Shown one piece after another: positions 1 through 6,591 of a stretch of 6,975 nt of DNA (positions are counted from its first letter, which is position 1; each line of letters begins with the position of its first letter). The stretch comes from an uncultured Flavobacteriales bacterium (lineage in GTDB: Bacteria > Bacteroidota > Bacteroidia > Flavobacteriales_D > Crocinitomicaceae). The position numbers and the translations under genes are program-made. The stretch is from positions 1 through 6,975 of the forward strand of contig CAJWCX010000058.1 of NCBI GenBank assembly GCA_913031405.1, written 5' to 3'. The notes under the pieces were generated by a model. The model searched no databases, was not told the DNA's origin, and worked only from the letters and a program-made list of their open reading frames with translations.

Positions 1-266
1 TGGAGAATTCACACATAGAACCTTCCGATAAAGACTACTTAACTTTTGAAAAACCAAAAAAAGATTTTTTTTCGGCTCAGACTTCAGCAAAAGAGAGTTT
101 GAAAGTTAAAAACTTACCCGTTAGCGAAACTTTAGCTAAAGTTTTTGAAAGCCAAGGCAATTATTCCATGGCGATTTCAACTTATGAGCAATTAATTTTG
201 ATATTTCCCGAAAAAAAGATTTTCTTTGCAGACCAAATAAAGAAAATTAAAATTAAAATCGTTTAA
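1..266 (+). CDS. Tetratricopeptide-repeat protein, C-terminal part (5' end outside window)
   Basis: The reading frame is open from the left edge (first whole codon at position 3) to a TAA at 264-266, giving 87 visible residues. The first half is polar and low in complexity, rich in K, S, E and D. The last ~45 residues contain one TPR-like helix pair: LPVSETLAKVFESQGNYSMA, then an ISTYEQLILIFPEKK stretch, then a lysine/isoleucine-rich end. The pattern of LA at the start of helix A, G-Y-A at the turn and Y-x-x-L-x-x-x-P at the end of helix B is typical of TPRs. TPRs mediate protein-protein contacts; no partner can be named from the fragment. A TPR protein of this type upstream of secG is a gene order I know from Bacteroidota. 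The stop abuts the secG ATG, so the two are probably translated from one mRNA and may be coupled. The N-terminal content is unknown. Confidence 0.8.
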   Translation, partial: ENSHIEPSDKDYLTFEKPKKDFFSAQTSAKESLKVKNLPVSETLAKVFESQGNYSMAISTYEQLILIFPEKKIFFADQIKKIKIKIV

Positions 267-560
267 ATGTCTGCTGTTCTTTCTATCGTTGTTTTGTTGG
301 CAAGTATACTCCTCATATTTGTTGTATATATCCAAAATCCTAAAGGAGGAGGTTTAAGCTCGGACTTTGGATCTCCAGGTCAATTGGGAGGTGTTAAAAA
401 GACCAACGAGTTTATCGACAAATTAACTTGGTCTTTGGCTGGTGTTATTGTTGTGGCAAGTATTATAATTACGATGCAACAACCAAAACCTAAAAAAGTC
501 CAAAACCCTGCAAAAGCTAATACTGAGCAAACTAATCAAAATTCGCAGGACACCCAATAA
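267..560 (+). CDS. secG: Preprotein translocase subunit SecG
   Basis: SecG is the small accessory subunit of the SecYEG channel in the inner membrane and assists SecA-driven export of unfolded proteins. The 97-residue product has the family layout: a first membrane helix at about residues 4-22, the conserved cytoplasmic loop with QNPKGGGLSSDFG (residues 23-35), a second membrane helix at about 53-69, and a polar tail rich in K, P, N and Q (70-97). The Q-x-x-K-GGGL and FG residues are the family signature. The length is normal for Bacteroidota. The ATG lies directly after the upstream TAA, with no separate ribosome binding site, which fits translational coupling and this phylum's weak use of Shine-Dalgarno sequences. 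The aaaggagg at 342-349 lies inside the gene and encodes the KGGG motif. Confidence 0.95.
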   Translation: MSAVLSIVVLLASILLIFVVYIQNPKGGGLSSDFGSPGQLGGVKKTNEFIDKLTWSLAGVIVVASIIITMQQPKPKKVQNPAKANTEQTNQNSQDTQ

Positions 561-574
561 TTGTCTTTGAAAAA

Positions 575-599
575 TGTCAGTCTGTCACTTTATCTGACA
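575..599 (+). promoter_or_regulatory. Candidate operator or upstream activator site before groESL: TGTCA repeats
   Basis: TGTCAG at 575-580 and CTGACA at 594-599 form a perfect 6-base inverted repeat with a 13-base spacer. A second direct copy, TGTCAC, lies at 583-588, eight bases after the first. Related TGTCT words occur at 562-566 and 635-639. No T-run follows, so this is not a terminator for secG. The arrangement looks like a protein binding site governing groES and groEL. The protein is not identified by the sequence. From memory, TGTCA-type elements recur before heat-shock genes in Bacteroidota, and a sigma-54-dependent regulator gene often lies a few genes upstream of secG. Both points need checking. 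Confidence 0.45.
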
Positions 600-650
600 A
601 AAATCCTTCCCTACATGGCTTTAAAAGGTTAAAATGTCTTGTTTTATCCC

Positions 651-667
651 TTGGCATAAATTTAGAT
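651..667 (+). promoter_or_regulatory. Possible groESL promoter (sigma-54-like -24/-12, weak)
   Basis: TTGGCAT at 651-657 matches the -24 half of a sigma-54 promoter (consensus TTGGCAC). Ten bases after its GG, where the -12 GC should lie, the sequence is TAGAT rather than TTGCA, so only the G is kept. The same bases also read as TAAATTTA (657-664), one mismatch from the Bacteroidota housekeeping -7 box TANNTTTG, but no TTTG sits at the right distance upstream. Transcription from the -24/-12 reading would start near 677, leaving an A-rich leader of about 18 bases before the groES ATG. The location is reasonable, but the sigma factor class is undecided. Confidence 0.3.
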
Positions 668-695
668 AAATCAATAAAAATAAAATTTCAAAAAA

Positions 696-971
696 ATGGC
701 AATAAAATTTAAACCACTAGCTGATCGTGTTTTGATAAAACCCGTTCCAGCAGAAGAAAAAACGACAAGTGGAATTATTATTCCTGATACAGCAAAAGAA
801 AAACCTTTAAAGGGTACTGTTGTAGCTGTTGGTCCCGGTAAAAATGATGAATCTATGACAGTTAAAAAAGGCGATGCTGTATTGTATGGACAATATTCAG
901 GTACTGAAATAAAAATAGAAAGCGGTGATTATCTGATCATGAAAGAATCAGATATTTATGGTATTTGTTAA
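696..971 (+). CDS. groES: Co-chaperonin GroES (Cpn10)
   Basis: GroES is the heptameric lid of the GroEL folding chamber in the cytoplasm; it binds the ATP-loaded GroEL ring and closes the cage over substrate. The 91-residue product starts MAIKFKPLADRVLIKP, the standard N-terminal strand, with the mobile loop that contacts GroEL at about residues 20-35 (EEKTTSGIIIPDTAKE). The roof hairpin follows (GPGKNDESM, about 46-54), then the YGQYSGTEIK core strand and the DYLIMKESDIYGI end. Length is within the usual 90-100 residues. The final residues are GIC; a terminal cysteine is somewhat unusual. The ATG has only an A-rich leader, as expected for the phylum. The gene ends 17 bases before groEL, and the two are clearly one operon. 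Confidence 0.98.
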   Translation: MAIKFKPLADRVLIKPVPAEEKTTSGIIIPDTAKEKPLKGTVVAVGPGKNDESMTVKKGDAVLYGQYSGTEIKIESGDYLIMKESDIYGIC

Positions 972-988
972 TCAATAAAAAAACAAAA

Positions 989-2623
989 ATGGCAAAAGAT
1001 ATATTTTTTGATATTGAGGCTCGAGAAAAGCTAAAAAAGGGAGTAGACGCATTGGCAGATGCAGTCAAGGTTACATTAGGTCCTAAGGGTCGAAATGTGG
1101 TTATTGGAAAGAAATTTGGAGCTCCGCACATCACAAAAGATGGTGTAACAGTTGCGAAAGAGATTGAATTGGAAGATGAGGTAGAGAATATGGGGGCTCA
1201 AATGGTAAAAGAAGTAGCGTCAAAGACTGCTGACATTGCTGGAGATGGAACGACTACTGCTACAGTATTAGCACAGGCCATCGTCAGTGCTGGCCTCAAA
1301 AACGTTGCTGCTGGTGCCAATCCAATGGATTTGAAGCGTGGAATTGATAAGGCAGTAAATGAGGTTGTTACCAATTTGAAAAAGATTTCTAAAGAGGTTG
1401 GTTCTGACAATAGCAAAATCGAACAAATTGCAACTATTTCTGCAAACAATGATGAAGCTATTGGTGCTTTAATTGCTAAAGCGATGAAAGATGTAGGTAA
1501 AGATGGCGTTATTACCGTTGAAGAGGCCAAAGGTATTGAGACAGAGGTAAAAACTGTTGAGGGGATGCAATTTGACCGAGGATATTTGTCACCCTATTTT
1601 GTGACCAATACCGAAAAGATGATTACTGAAATGGAAGAACCGATGATTCTTATTTGTGAAAAGAAAATTTCATCCATGAAGGAATTGATGCCGATATTAG
1701 AGCCTGTTGCTCAGTCAAGTAAAGGGCTTTTGATTATTGCAGAAGATGTGGATGGAGAAGCTCTTGGAACACTTGTTGTGAATCGAATTAGAGGTTCACT
1801 GAAAGTAGCTGCAGTTAAAGCCCCTGGATTTGGTGATAGAAGAAAAGCGATGCTAGAGGATATTGCCATTCTTACAGGAGGTCAGGTAATTTCAGAAGAG
1901 CGTGGTATGACTCTTGAAAATACTACAATTGACATGCTAGGTACCGCAGAAAAAATCGAAATAGACAAAGACAATACAACCATTGTTAATGGAAAGGGGA
2001 AAAAAGAAGATATCAAAGCTAGAGTAGGTCAAATCAAAGCTCAAATTGAGACAACTACATCGGATTATGATCGAGAAAAATTACAGGAGCGCTTGGCGAA
2101 ATTGTCTGGTGGTGTTGCCGTTCTTTATGTTGGAGCGCCAACCGAAGTAGAGATGAAGGAGAAAAAAGATCGAGTTGAGGATGCCCTTGCAGCGACAAGA
2201 GCAGCTGTAGAGGAAGGCATTGTTGCTGGGGGAGGAGTTGCATTGCTGCGATGCATTGAATCTTTAGATAAGATTAAAGGATCTAATGAAGATGAAGTTA
2301 CTGGAATCTCTATTGTTAAAAGAGCTGCTGAAGAGCCTCTAAGACAAATCATTGCAAATGCCGGAGAAGAAGGTGCTGTTATCGTACAAGAAGTGAAAGC
2401 AGGTAAAAATGACTTCGGATACAATGCGAGATCAGAAAAATATGAAAACCTTTTCAAAGCAGGAGTTATCGATCCCACAAAAGTTACAAGAATAGCTGTT
2501 GAAAATGCGGCTTCTATTGCTTCAATGCTTTTGACAACTGAATGTGTGATTGCAGATCAACCAGAAGAGGCGGCAGCGCCTGCAATGCCTCCAATGGGGG
2601 GTGGAATGCCTGGAATGATGTAG
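989..2623 (+). CDS. groEL: Chaperonin GroEL (Cpn60)
   Basis: GroEL is the ATP-dependent double-ring chaperonin that encloses and refolds cytosolic proteins together with GroES. The start at 989 gives MAKDIFFDIEAREKL and 544 residues, close to the 548 of Escherichia coli. A TTG eight codons upstream (965) stays in frame but overlaps the groES end and adds residues foreign to the family. Nucleotide-binding elements are intact: TLGPKGRN near 29-36, DGVTVAKE near 51-58, GDGTTTAT near 85-92, and the catalytic aspartate at codon 398 in VEDALAATR. The cpn60 signature AAVEEGIVAGGG follows directly. The apical domain (about 190-375) is complete, including the DRGYLSPYF segment at its base. The C terminus is the flexible Gly-Met tail MGGGMPGMM. 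I see nothing disrupted. A hairpin terminator lies 28 bases after the stop. Confidence 0.99.
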   Translation: MAKDIFFDIEAREKLKKGVDALADAVKVTLGPKGRNVVIGKKFGAPHITKDGVTVAKEIELEDEVENMGAQMVKEVASKTADIAGDGTTTATVLAQAIVSAGLKNVAAGANPMDLKRGIDKAVNEVVTNLKKISKEVGSDNSKIEQIATISANNDEAIGALIAKAMKDVGKDGVITVEEAKGIETEVKTVEGMQFDRGYLSPYFVTNTEKMITEMEEPMILICEKKISSMKELMPILEPVAQSSKGLLIIAEDVDGEALGTLVVNRIRGSLKVAAVKAPGFGDRRKAMLEDIAILTGGQVISEERGMTLENTTIDMLGTAEKIEIDKDNTTIVNGKGKKEDIKARVGQIKAQIETTTSDYDREKLQERLAKLSGGVAVLYVGAPTEVEMKEKKDRVEDALAATRAAVEEGIVAGGGVALLRCIESLDKIKGSNEDEVTGISIVKRAAEEPLRQIIANAGEEGAVIVQEVKAGKNDFGYNARSEKYENLFKAGVIDPTKVTRIAVENAASIASMLLTTECVIADQPEEAAAPAMPPMGGGMPGMM

Positions 2624-2651
2624 ATTGCTGTTACCAGGAAATCATTGAACT

Positions 2652-2686
2652 AAAAGGTCGTCGGGAGACGGCCTTTTGTTTTTTTC
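2652..2686 (+). terminator. Rho-independent terminator of the groESL operon
   Basis: The arms AAAAGGTCGTC (2652-2662) and GACGGCCTTTT (2667-2677) pair over 11 bases with one G-U wobble around a GGGA loop. They are followed by a T-rich run to 2685 interrupted by one G. It sits 28 bases after the groEL stop. The opposite strand lacks a T-run of similar quality, so it should act mainly on rightward transcription. Confidence 0.9.
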
Positions 2687-2707
2687 AGTAGTTTGGTATA
2701 GAATTTG
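2675..2707 (+). promoter_or_regulatory. Possible Bacteroidota-type promoter for the exported-protein cluster
   Basis: TTTG at 2675-2678 is followed, 20 bases later, by TAGAATTTG (2699-2707). This resembles the Bacteroidota consensus TTTG-N19-TANNTTTG but has three rather than two bases inside the downstream box. Transcription would start near 2713, about 11 bases before the ATG at 2724. It would overlap the right side of the groEL terminator, giving the following genes their own transcript. The match is imperfect in an AT-rich region, so the call is tentative. Confidence 0.3.
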
Positions 2708-2723
2708 GCCTTTTTCTTTGATT

Positions 2724-3398
2724 ATGAAACAAGTAATTCCTTTTTTGTTGATCTTTTTTGTCTTGTCTTCATGTATTGAAATATTGGATGATATTACGTT
2801 CAATAAGGATGGTTCAGGTACCTTTAGGTACACTCTTAATTTGAGTTCAAGCCAGGTTAAAATTAATTCTATACTGGCCTTAGATAGTTTGGATGGTAAA
2901 AAAGTGCCGTCACTAGAGGATATTCAAGAGAGATTTGTTTTTTTTAGTGAATATTTGGCTTCTCAAGAAGGGATTTATAATGTGCAAATAGATACCAATT
3001 ATTCAAAACATATTTATAAGGTTAAGTGCGATTTCACCAATGTTTTCGCTTTACAATCTGGTTTTCAGAATTCATTTCAGGCCACTATCAAACAGCTTGA
3101 AACTGAGGAGATGTCTTATGATTGGATTAGATGGAATGGAAATGTGATAATTAGAAAGGTCCCTGATATCGATAAAATGAGTTTACCTTCATTTAAGTCT
3201 GAGGATACTGATCTATTAAAAAAGGGAAATTACACCTCGATTACACGATTTGAAAATCTAATTGATTCATGCGACAATCCAAATGCTAATTTATCCAAAA
3301 ACCATAAGGCCGTAATGCTTAGAAAAAGCATATTTGACGTCATCAATAACCATCAGGTGATGGACAATATAATTTATGTAGACAGTACGGGTAAATGA
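2724..3398 (+). CDS. Predicted lipoprotein of unknown function
   Basis: The product has 224 residues and a clear lipoprotein signal: MKQVIPFLLIFFVLSSC, with lipobox LSSC and the lipidated cysteine at residue 17. I chose the ATG at 2724; the frame stays open upstream to a TTG at 2676, but that lies inside the groEL terminator and would add residues before the signal peptide. After the cysteine comes IEILDD, then a FNKDGSGTFRYTLNLS stretch (about 28-43) that looks like alternating beta strands, followed by a helical part and another strand region. DGSG-type strand motifs after a lipobox occur in several Bacteroidota lipoproteins and distantly recall LppM-like beta domains, but I cannot assign a family. 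The lipidated protein should sit in the cell envelope. Whether it is surface exposed is open. It is the first gene of a same-strand trio, 36 bases ahead of the next. Confidence 0.85.
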   Translation: MKQVIPFLLIFFVLSSCIEILDDITFNKDGSGTFRYTLNLSSSQVKINSILALDSLDGKKVPSLEDIQERFVFFSEYLASQEGIYNVQIDTNYSKHIYKVKCDFTNVFALQSGFQNSFQATIKQLETEEMSYDWIRWNGNVIIRKVPDIDKMSLPSFKSEDTDLLKKGNYTSITRFENLIDSCDNPNANLSKNHKAVMLRKSIFDVINNHQVMDNIIYVDSTGK

Positions 3399-3434
3399 GC
3401 ATTTATTCGTACTTTCGATGAATAAGATCATGTT

Positions 3435-5267
3435 ATGTTGAGGATAAAATTCAGGCTATTTGTTGTTTTTATTTTTCTTTTATTTTCGGTTGAAGCACAA
3501 CAGAGCGAAATGCTAGTACCCAAAGAGGCTTCTACTGTTTTTAGTATCAATAATATCAACTTATTAAAAAAAATGTCTCTTGATAAATTGGTTACCTATG
3601 ATTTCATGGAAGAAATTCATCAAGAATTATTTGACGGGTCTACTTCGGGAAAAACTCTTAAAGATGCTGGTTTGGATTTCGACCAACGATTAAATATTTT
3701 TTATGGTAAAACAGAAGCGTTTGAGGTTACAGGATTTTCTTTCGGAGTAAAAGATAAAATTGCCTTGTTTGAGGTGTTTGACGATTTTGAATTTGAAGAG
3801 GTTGTTTCTGGGAAGTTTGAGCGGTATGCATCTTTTTTTAACACCTTAATTATTGATAAAAATTCAGGGTTATTGATCCGTGTTCAGCCTCAAGACGATT
3901 ATGTGACCACATTAGCTGACTCAATATGGTATTCGAGAGGAAATGATAATCCTTTTGCTGATGATTATGGTTTTTTTACATTCGAGGATGAACCTACTGA
4001 ATTCTATGATGAGGGCATGGATAAATTGTATGATGATCATATCTATGATGTAGAGAAAAACTATTGGGAGATTAGAGATAGTGTTCTTGTAGAACTTCAG
4101 TTAAAAAACCTGGATGACGTGATCCATGACTTACTAAATAATGGTAACAGTTTATATTCAAGGGACAAACGATTTGCCAATCAATTGACACATGAGTCTG
4201 AGGGAGTGTTTTATTTGGATAATTCTCGAAATATTACAAACGAACAGGGTTTGTGGTATTTTCAAACCATGTATCCTATTATGAATGATGATCTTAAAGC
4301 GTTATATGCTGAAAACATTATGTTGGGTGATTTGACAATAGATTCAAATGAGATTAATTTTCAAATGAATGCGAATTATGGAGAAGATTTGGGGTCTATT
4401 TATACCGAAATGAATAATAATAGATTAAATAAGCATTTTTTGAAGTACATCCCTGAATATAGTCCTGCTTTTATGGTTTATAATATAGACATCCGAAAAG
4501 CTTACGATCAGGCATTTGATATAGTTTTGCCATTATTAAAAAGCCAGAGAAACATGGATATGGTCATGAATGTTCTTGCTATTCAGCTTATCGATCAGTT
4601 GGTGGATAAGAAATCTTTTTTTAATGCCTATAAGGGTGGAATGTTTGCCACTTTCAATGGTGTAGAAAAAGTTAAAATTAATAAGGTGGAGTATATTTAT
4701 GATGAGGAAAACTTCGATTATTCTGAAATTGAGACCGAATCAGATGAAGAAATACCTGTTTTCACTATTGGTTTTGCCTCTGAAAGGCCAGATCTATGTG
4801 AGATGGTATTGGAAGATTTTTCCAGGCTGACCTCCAGAGTTCAGAAAATGAATGGATATTGGAAGGTTAAAGATGCTATTTTGGATGCGACACCAGTGTA
4901 TATTTTTTGTACAAATAAGATTTTCATGATATCTAATGATATCAGTTTAATTGATGCAAATTTGAAAGGATACGGAAATAGATCTATTTCAGGAAAACGA
5001 CTTAAGAGCTTAAAAAAATCAGGATTTTTATATGCTAATATTGATATCGACGAAACGATTGAAAAATTCCCATTGGGTTTTTTGGATGAGAAACAAAAGA
5101 GAGTGACAGAGCGGTTACAAAATCAATCAGGTTTATTTGAATTGAGCTCTAGTGACTCAGAATTGGATCACACGACATATACGCTGCGATATGGGTTCGA
5201 GGGAGAAGGCGACCCTGGCATACAACTGCTGAACATGATTAACTCATTATATATTTTATCCAAATAA
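3435..5267 (+). CDS. Secreted/periplasmic protein of unknown function, 610 aa, with acidic insertion
   Basis: A signal peptide (MLRIKFRLFVVFIFLLFSVEA) with a likely cleavage after Ala21 or nearby is followed by a long soluble protein. The mature N terminus reads MLVPKEASTVFSINNINLLK (26-45), with a helix-rich part and LKDAGLDFDQRLNIFYG (75-91). Residues 170-215 are extremely rich in D, E, Y and F. A second half contains KGGMFATFNG (400-409), another acidic linker (419-439), PVFTIGFASERPD (441-453), VYIFCTNKIFMISND (488-502) and a final strand LYANIDIDE. The opening motif and the Gly-Gly followed by an acidic linker resemble DUF4836/DUF3352-type exported proteins. That is a resemblance by eye, not an assignment. 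No catalytic motif is visible. Gene order and spacing suggest co-transcription with the lipoprotein before it and the paralogue four bases after it. Confidence 0.85.
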   Translation: MLRIKFRLFVVFIFLLFSVEAQQSEMLVPKEASTVFSINNINLLKKMSLDKLVTYDFMEEIHQELFDGSTSGKTLKDAGLDFDQRLNIFYGKTEAFEVTGFSFGVKDKIALFEVFDDFEFEEVVSGKFERYASFFNTLIIDKNSGLLIRVQPQDDYVTTLADSIWYSRGNDNPFADDYGFFTFEDEPTEFYDEGMDKLYDDHIYDVEKNYWEIRDSVLVELQLKNLDDVIHDLLNNGNSLYSRDKRFANQLTHESEGVFYLDNSRNITNEQGLWYFQTMYPIMNDDLKALYAENIMLGDLTIDSNEINFQMNANYGEDLGSIYTEMNNNRLNKHFLKYIPEYSPAFMVYNIDIRKAYDQAFDIVLPLLKSQRNMDMVMNVLAIQLIDQLVDKKSFFNAYKGGMFATFNGVEKVKINKVEYIYDEENFDYSEIETESDEEIPVFTIGFASERPDLCEMVLEDFSRLTSRVQKMNGYWKVKDAILDATPVYIFCTNKIFMISNDISLIDANLKGYGNRSISGKRLKSLKKSGFLYANIDIDETIEKFPLGFLDEKQKRVTERLQNQSGLFELSSSDSELDHTTYTLRYGFEGEGDPGIQLLNMINSLYILSK

Positions 5268-5271
5268 AAAG

Positions 5272-6588
5272 GTGTATAAAAAACTATTTATTATTGTTTT
5301 TTTGGCCTTTATTCTTTCTCTGTTTTTATATTTCAAACCATTTAAAGAACCGGTGCATAAAGAATTCGAGATTGAGTATATATTACCGGAAGCTCAAATT
5401 ATAGGTAAGGCATATCTTCTCGACTTCCTTAAAGAAACATCGGATTTACTCATATTTAATGATGTACCATACCGGAAATTCCTCACTTACGAGTTTATTT
5501 TAGGGGTAGCCAAAAAATATGGGATAGATCTTCAGAGTGCGTCGTATTTTTTTTCGAATGGTAGTGATGAACTAGGATTCGTTATTCCATTGTTTAAAGA
5601 TTCGAAGTTAAATGATATCATAGAAATAATTGATGGCGATTTTAGTGTCTCGGATACTCTCATTCAAAATAAAAAGATTTATCAAATCAGAGCCCATGAC
5701 ATTTATTTCTATAAAGAGAAGCGTTATGCCATATTTTATAAAGGATCGAATTTTGAGAAAATATTTCGGCAAATCAATAGTGAACGGAAGACGCTTAGGG
5801 ATTCATGGGATCGGCTTTTTAAAAACCCTTACTTTAAAAATGAACATTTAGTAATGTATTGTAGAATCCCGGAATTGTTGGATTTGGGAATGGATCATAT
5901 GTTTTTAGCTCACGACAGTGATTCTTCTGAATTTTATTTGAAGAGTAGGGTTGTGATGAATGATTCAATTCCTTTTCTACTTAAAAGTGGGGGTAAGGGA
6001 ATGCAATATTCAGAAAATTCAACACGAATTATAGATTTACACTTGAATTTTTCATATTTAAACCGAAATACAAAAGAAAAGATCTCCAAAAAACTAGAAA
6101 AAATGGCTGGTAAAATTGGATTTCCTATGAATGACTTTATTGATTTATGGGCCGGTGATTTATGTTTCGAAGAGGGAGGTTATTACAGGGTAAATCAAAC
6201 TTATATTGAAACTGAATTGGATGAAAATTTTGAAACGCTGGAAGTTGAAAAAACTAGGGAAGTTATTGTGCCACGATATAAGTTAATGTTTTCTACTTTA
6301 TATTACGGAGGTAAGTTTATCAATAGACTGATTCAAAAAGGAATAATTACAGCGGAGGAAAATCAATTCCGTTTTTTGTATTCACCTCTATTCAATATGT
6401 CGATCTATAAGGACGCTGTTGTTTTCTATTCTAGTGAGAGGCCTCCAAGAATGACTGAACAAATAAAAAATCGTTTAATTTGGGATTATAAGGGTAGTCA
6501 ACTTTATTTTGACATCGATAGCTCATTGAACAATACTCTTTTTGGAGGGGTTCATATTCCCGCTAGTGCCATGTTCTCTATCCCCTAA
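5272..6588 (+). CDS. Membrane-anchored exported protein of unknown function, remote paralogue of the 610-aa protein
   Basis: The frame opens at a GTG four bases after the preceding stop and encodes 438 residues. No in-frame ATG exists before the middle of the protein, and the GTG start gives a proper membrane segment, so I accept it. Residues 2-21 form one hydrophobic helix after YKK, without a clear cleavage site, so the body is probably outside the cytoplasm on an inner-membrane anchor. Order of recognisable parts: ILPEAQIIGKAYLLDFLK (37-54), KKYGIDLQSASYFFSNG (81-97), AGDLCFEEGG (294-303), an acidic linker (311-333), VPRYKLMFSTLYYGG (333-347), DAVVFYSSERPP (381-392), LYFDIDSSLN (411-420). 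These occur in the same order as matching parts of the preceding protein. It ends at FSIP soon after the last shared strand and so looks short at the C terminus. Function is not recognised. Confidence 0.8.
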   Translation: MYKKLFIIVFLAFILSLFLYFKPFKEPVHKEFEIEYILPEAQIIGKAYLLDFLKETSDLLIFNDVPYRKFLTYEFILGVAKKYGIDLQSASYFFSNGSDELGFVIPLFKDSKLNDIIEIIDGDFSVSDTLIQNKKIYQIRAHDIYFYKEKRYAIFYKGSNFEKIFRQINSERKTLRDSWDRLFKNPYFKNEHLVMYCRIPELLDLGMDHMFLAHDSDSSEFYLKSRVVMNDSIPFLLKSGGKGMQYSENSTRIIDLHLNFSYLNRNTKEKISKKLEKMAGKIGFPMNDFIDLWAGDLCFEEGGYYRVNQTYIETELDENFETLEVEKTREVIVPRYKLMFSTLYYGGKFINRLIQKGIITAEENQFRFLYSPLFNMSIYKDAVVFYSSERPPRMTEQIKNRLIWDYKGSQLYFDIDSSLNNTLFGGVHIPASAMFSIP

Positions 6589-6591
6589 ATA

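Noticed and set aside
342..349. aaaggagg, a perfect Shine-Dalgarno-like sequence on the plus strand
   Set aside because: It lies inside secG and encodes the conserved KGGG motif; no start codon follows at a suitable distance in a plausible frame.
561..695. CIRCE/HrcA operator
   Set aside because: No TTAGCACTC or GAGTGCTAA half-site, or a near match, is visible before groES.
965..988. TTG start giving GroEL eight extra residues
   Set aside because: It overlaps the end of groES and adds LINKKTK, foreign to the family; the ATG at 989 gives the canonical MAKD start.
1198..1530. Open frames on the minus strand inside groEL (also at 937-1134, 2055-2243, 2125-2478)
   Set aside because: They are shadows of the groEL coding sequence; the products show no signal peptide or known domain, and groEL is unmistakable on the other strand.
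2676..2723. Upstream TTG start for the lipoprotein
   Set aside because: It lies within the terminator and would put 16 residues before a complete lipoprotein signal peptide.
2642..2833. Minus-strand open frame across the groEL terminator
   Set aside because: It spans a strong terminator hairpin and the start of the lipoprotein gene, and its translation is low-complexity.
3418..3441. Seven-codon open frame (MNKIMLC) overlapping the start of the 610-aa gene
   Set aside because: It is too short to support as a leader peptide; no attenuator-like hairpin surrounds it.
5630..5851. Open frame inside the 438-aa gene in another frame
   Set aside because: It lies wholly inside a longer supported gene and encodes nothing recognisable.
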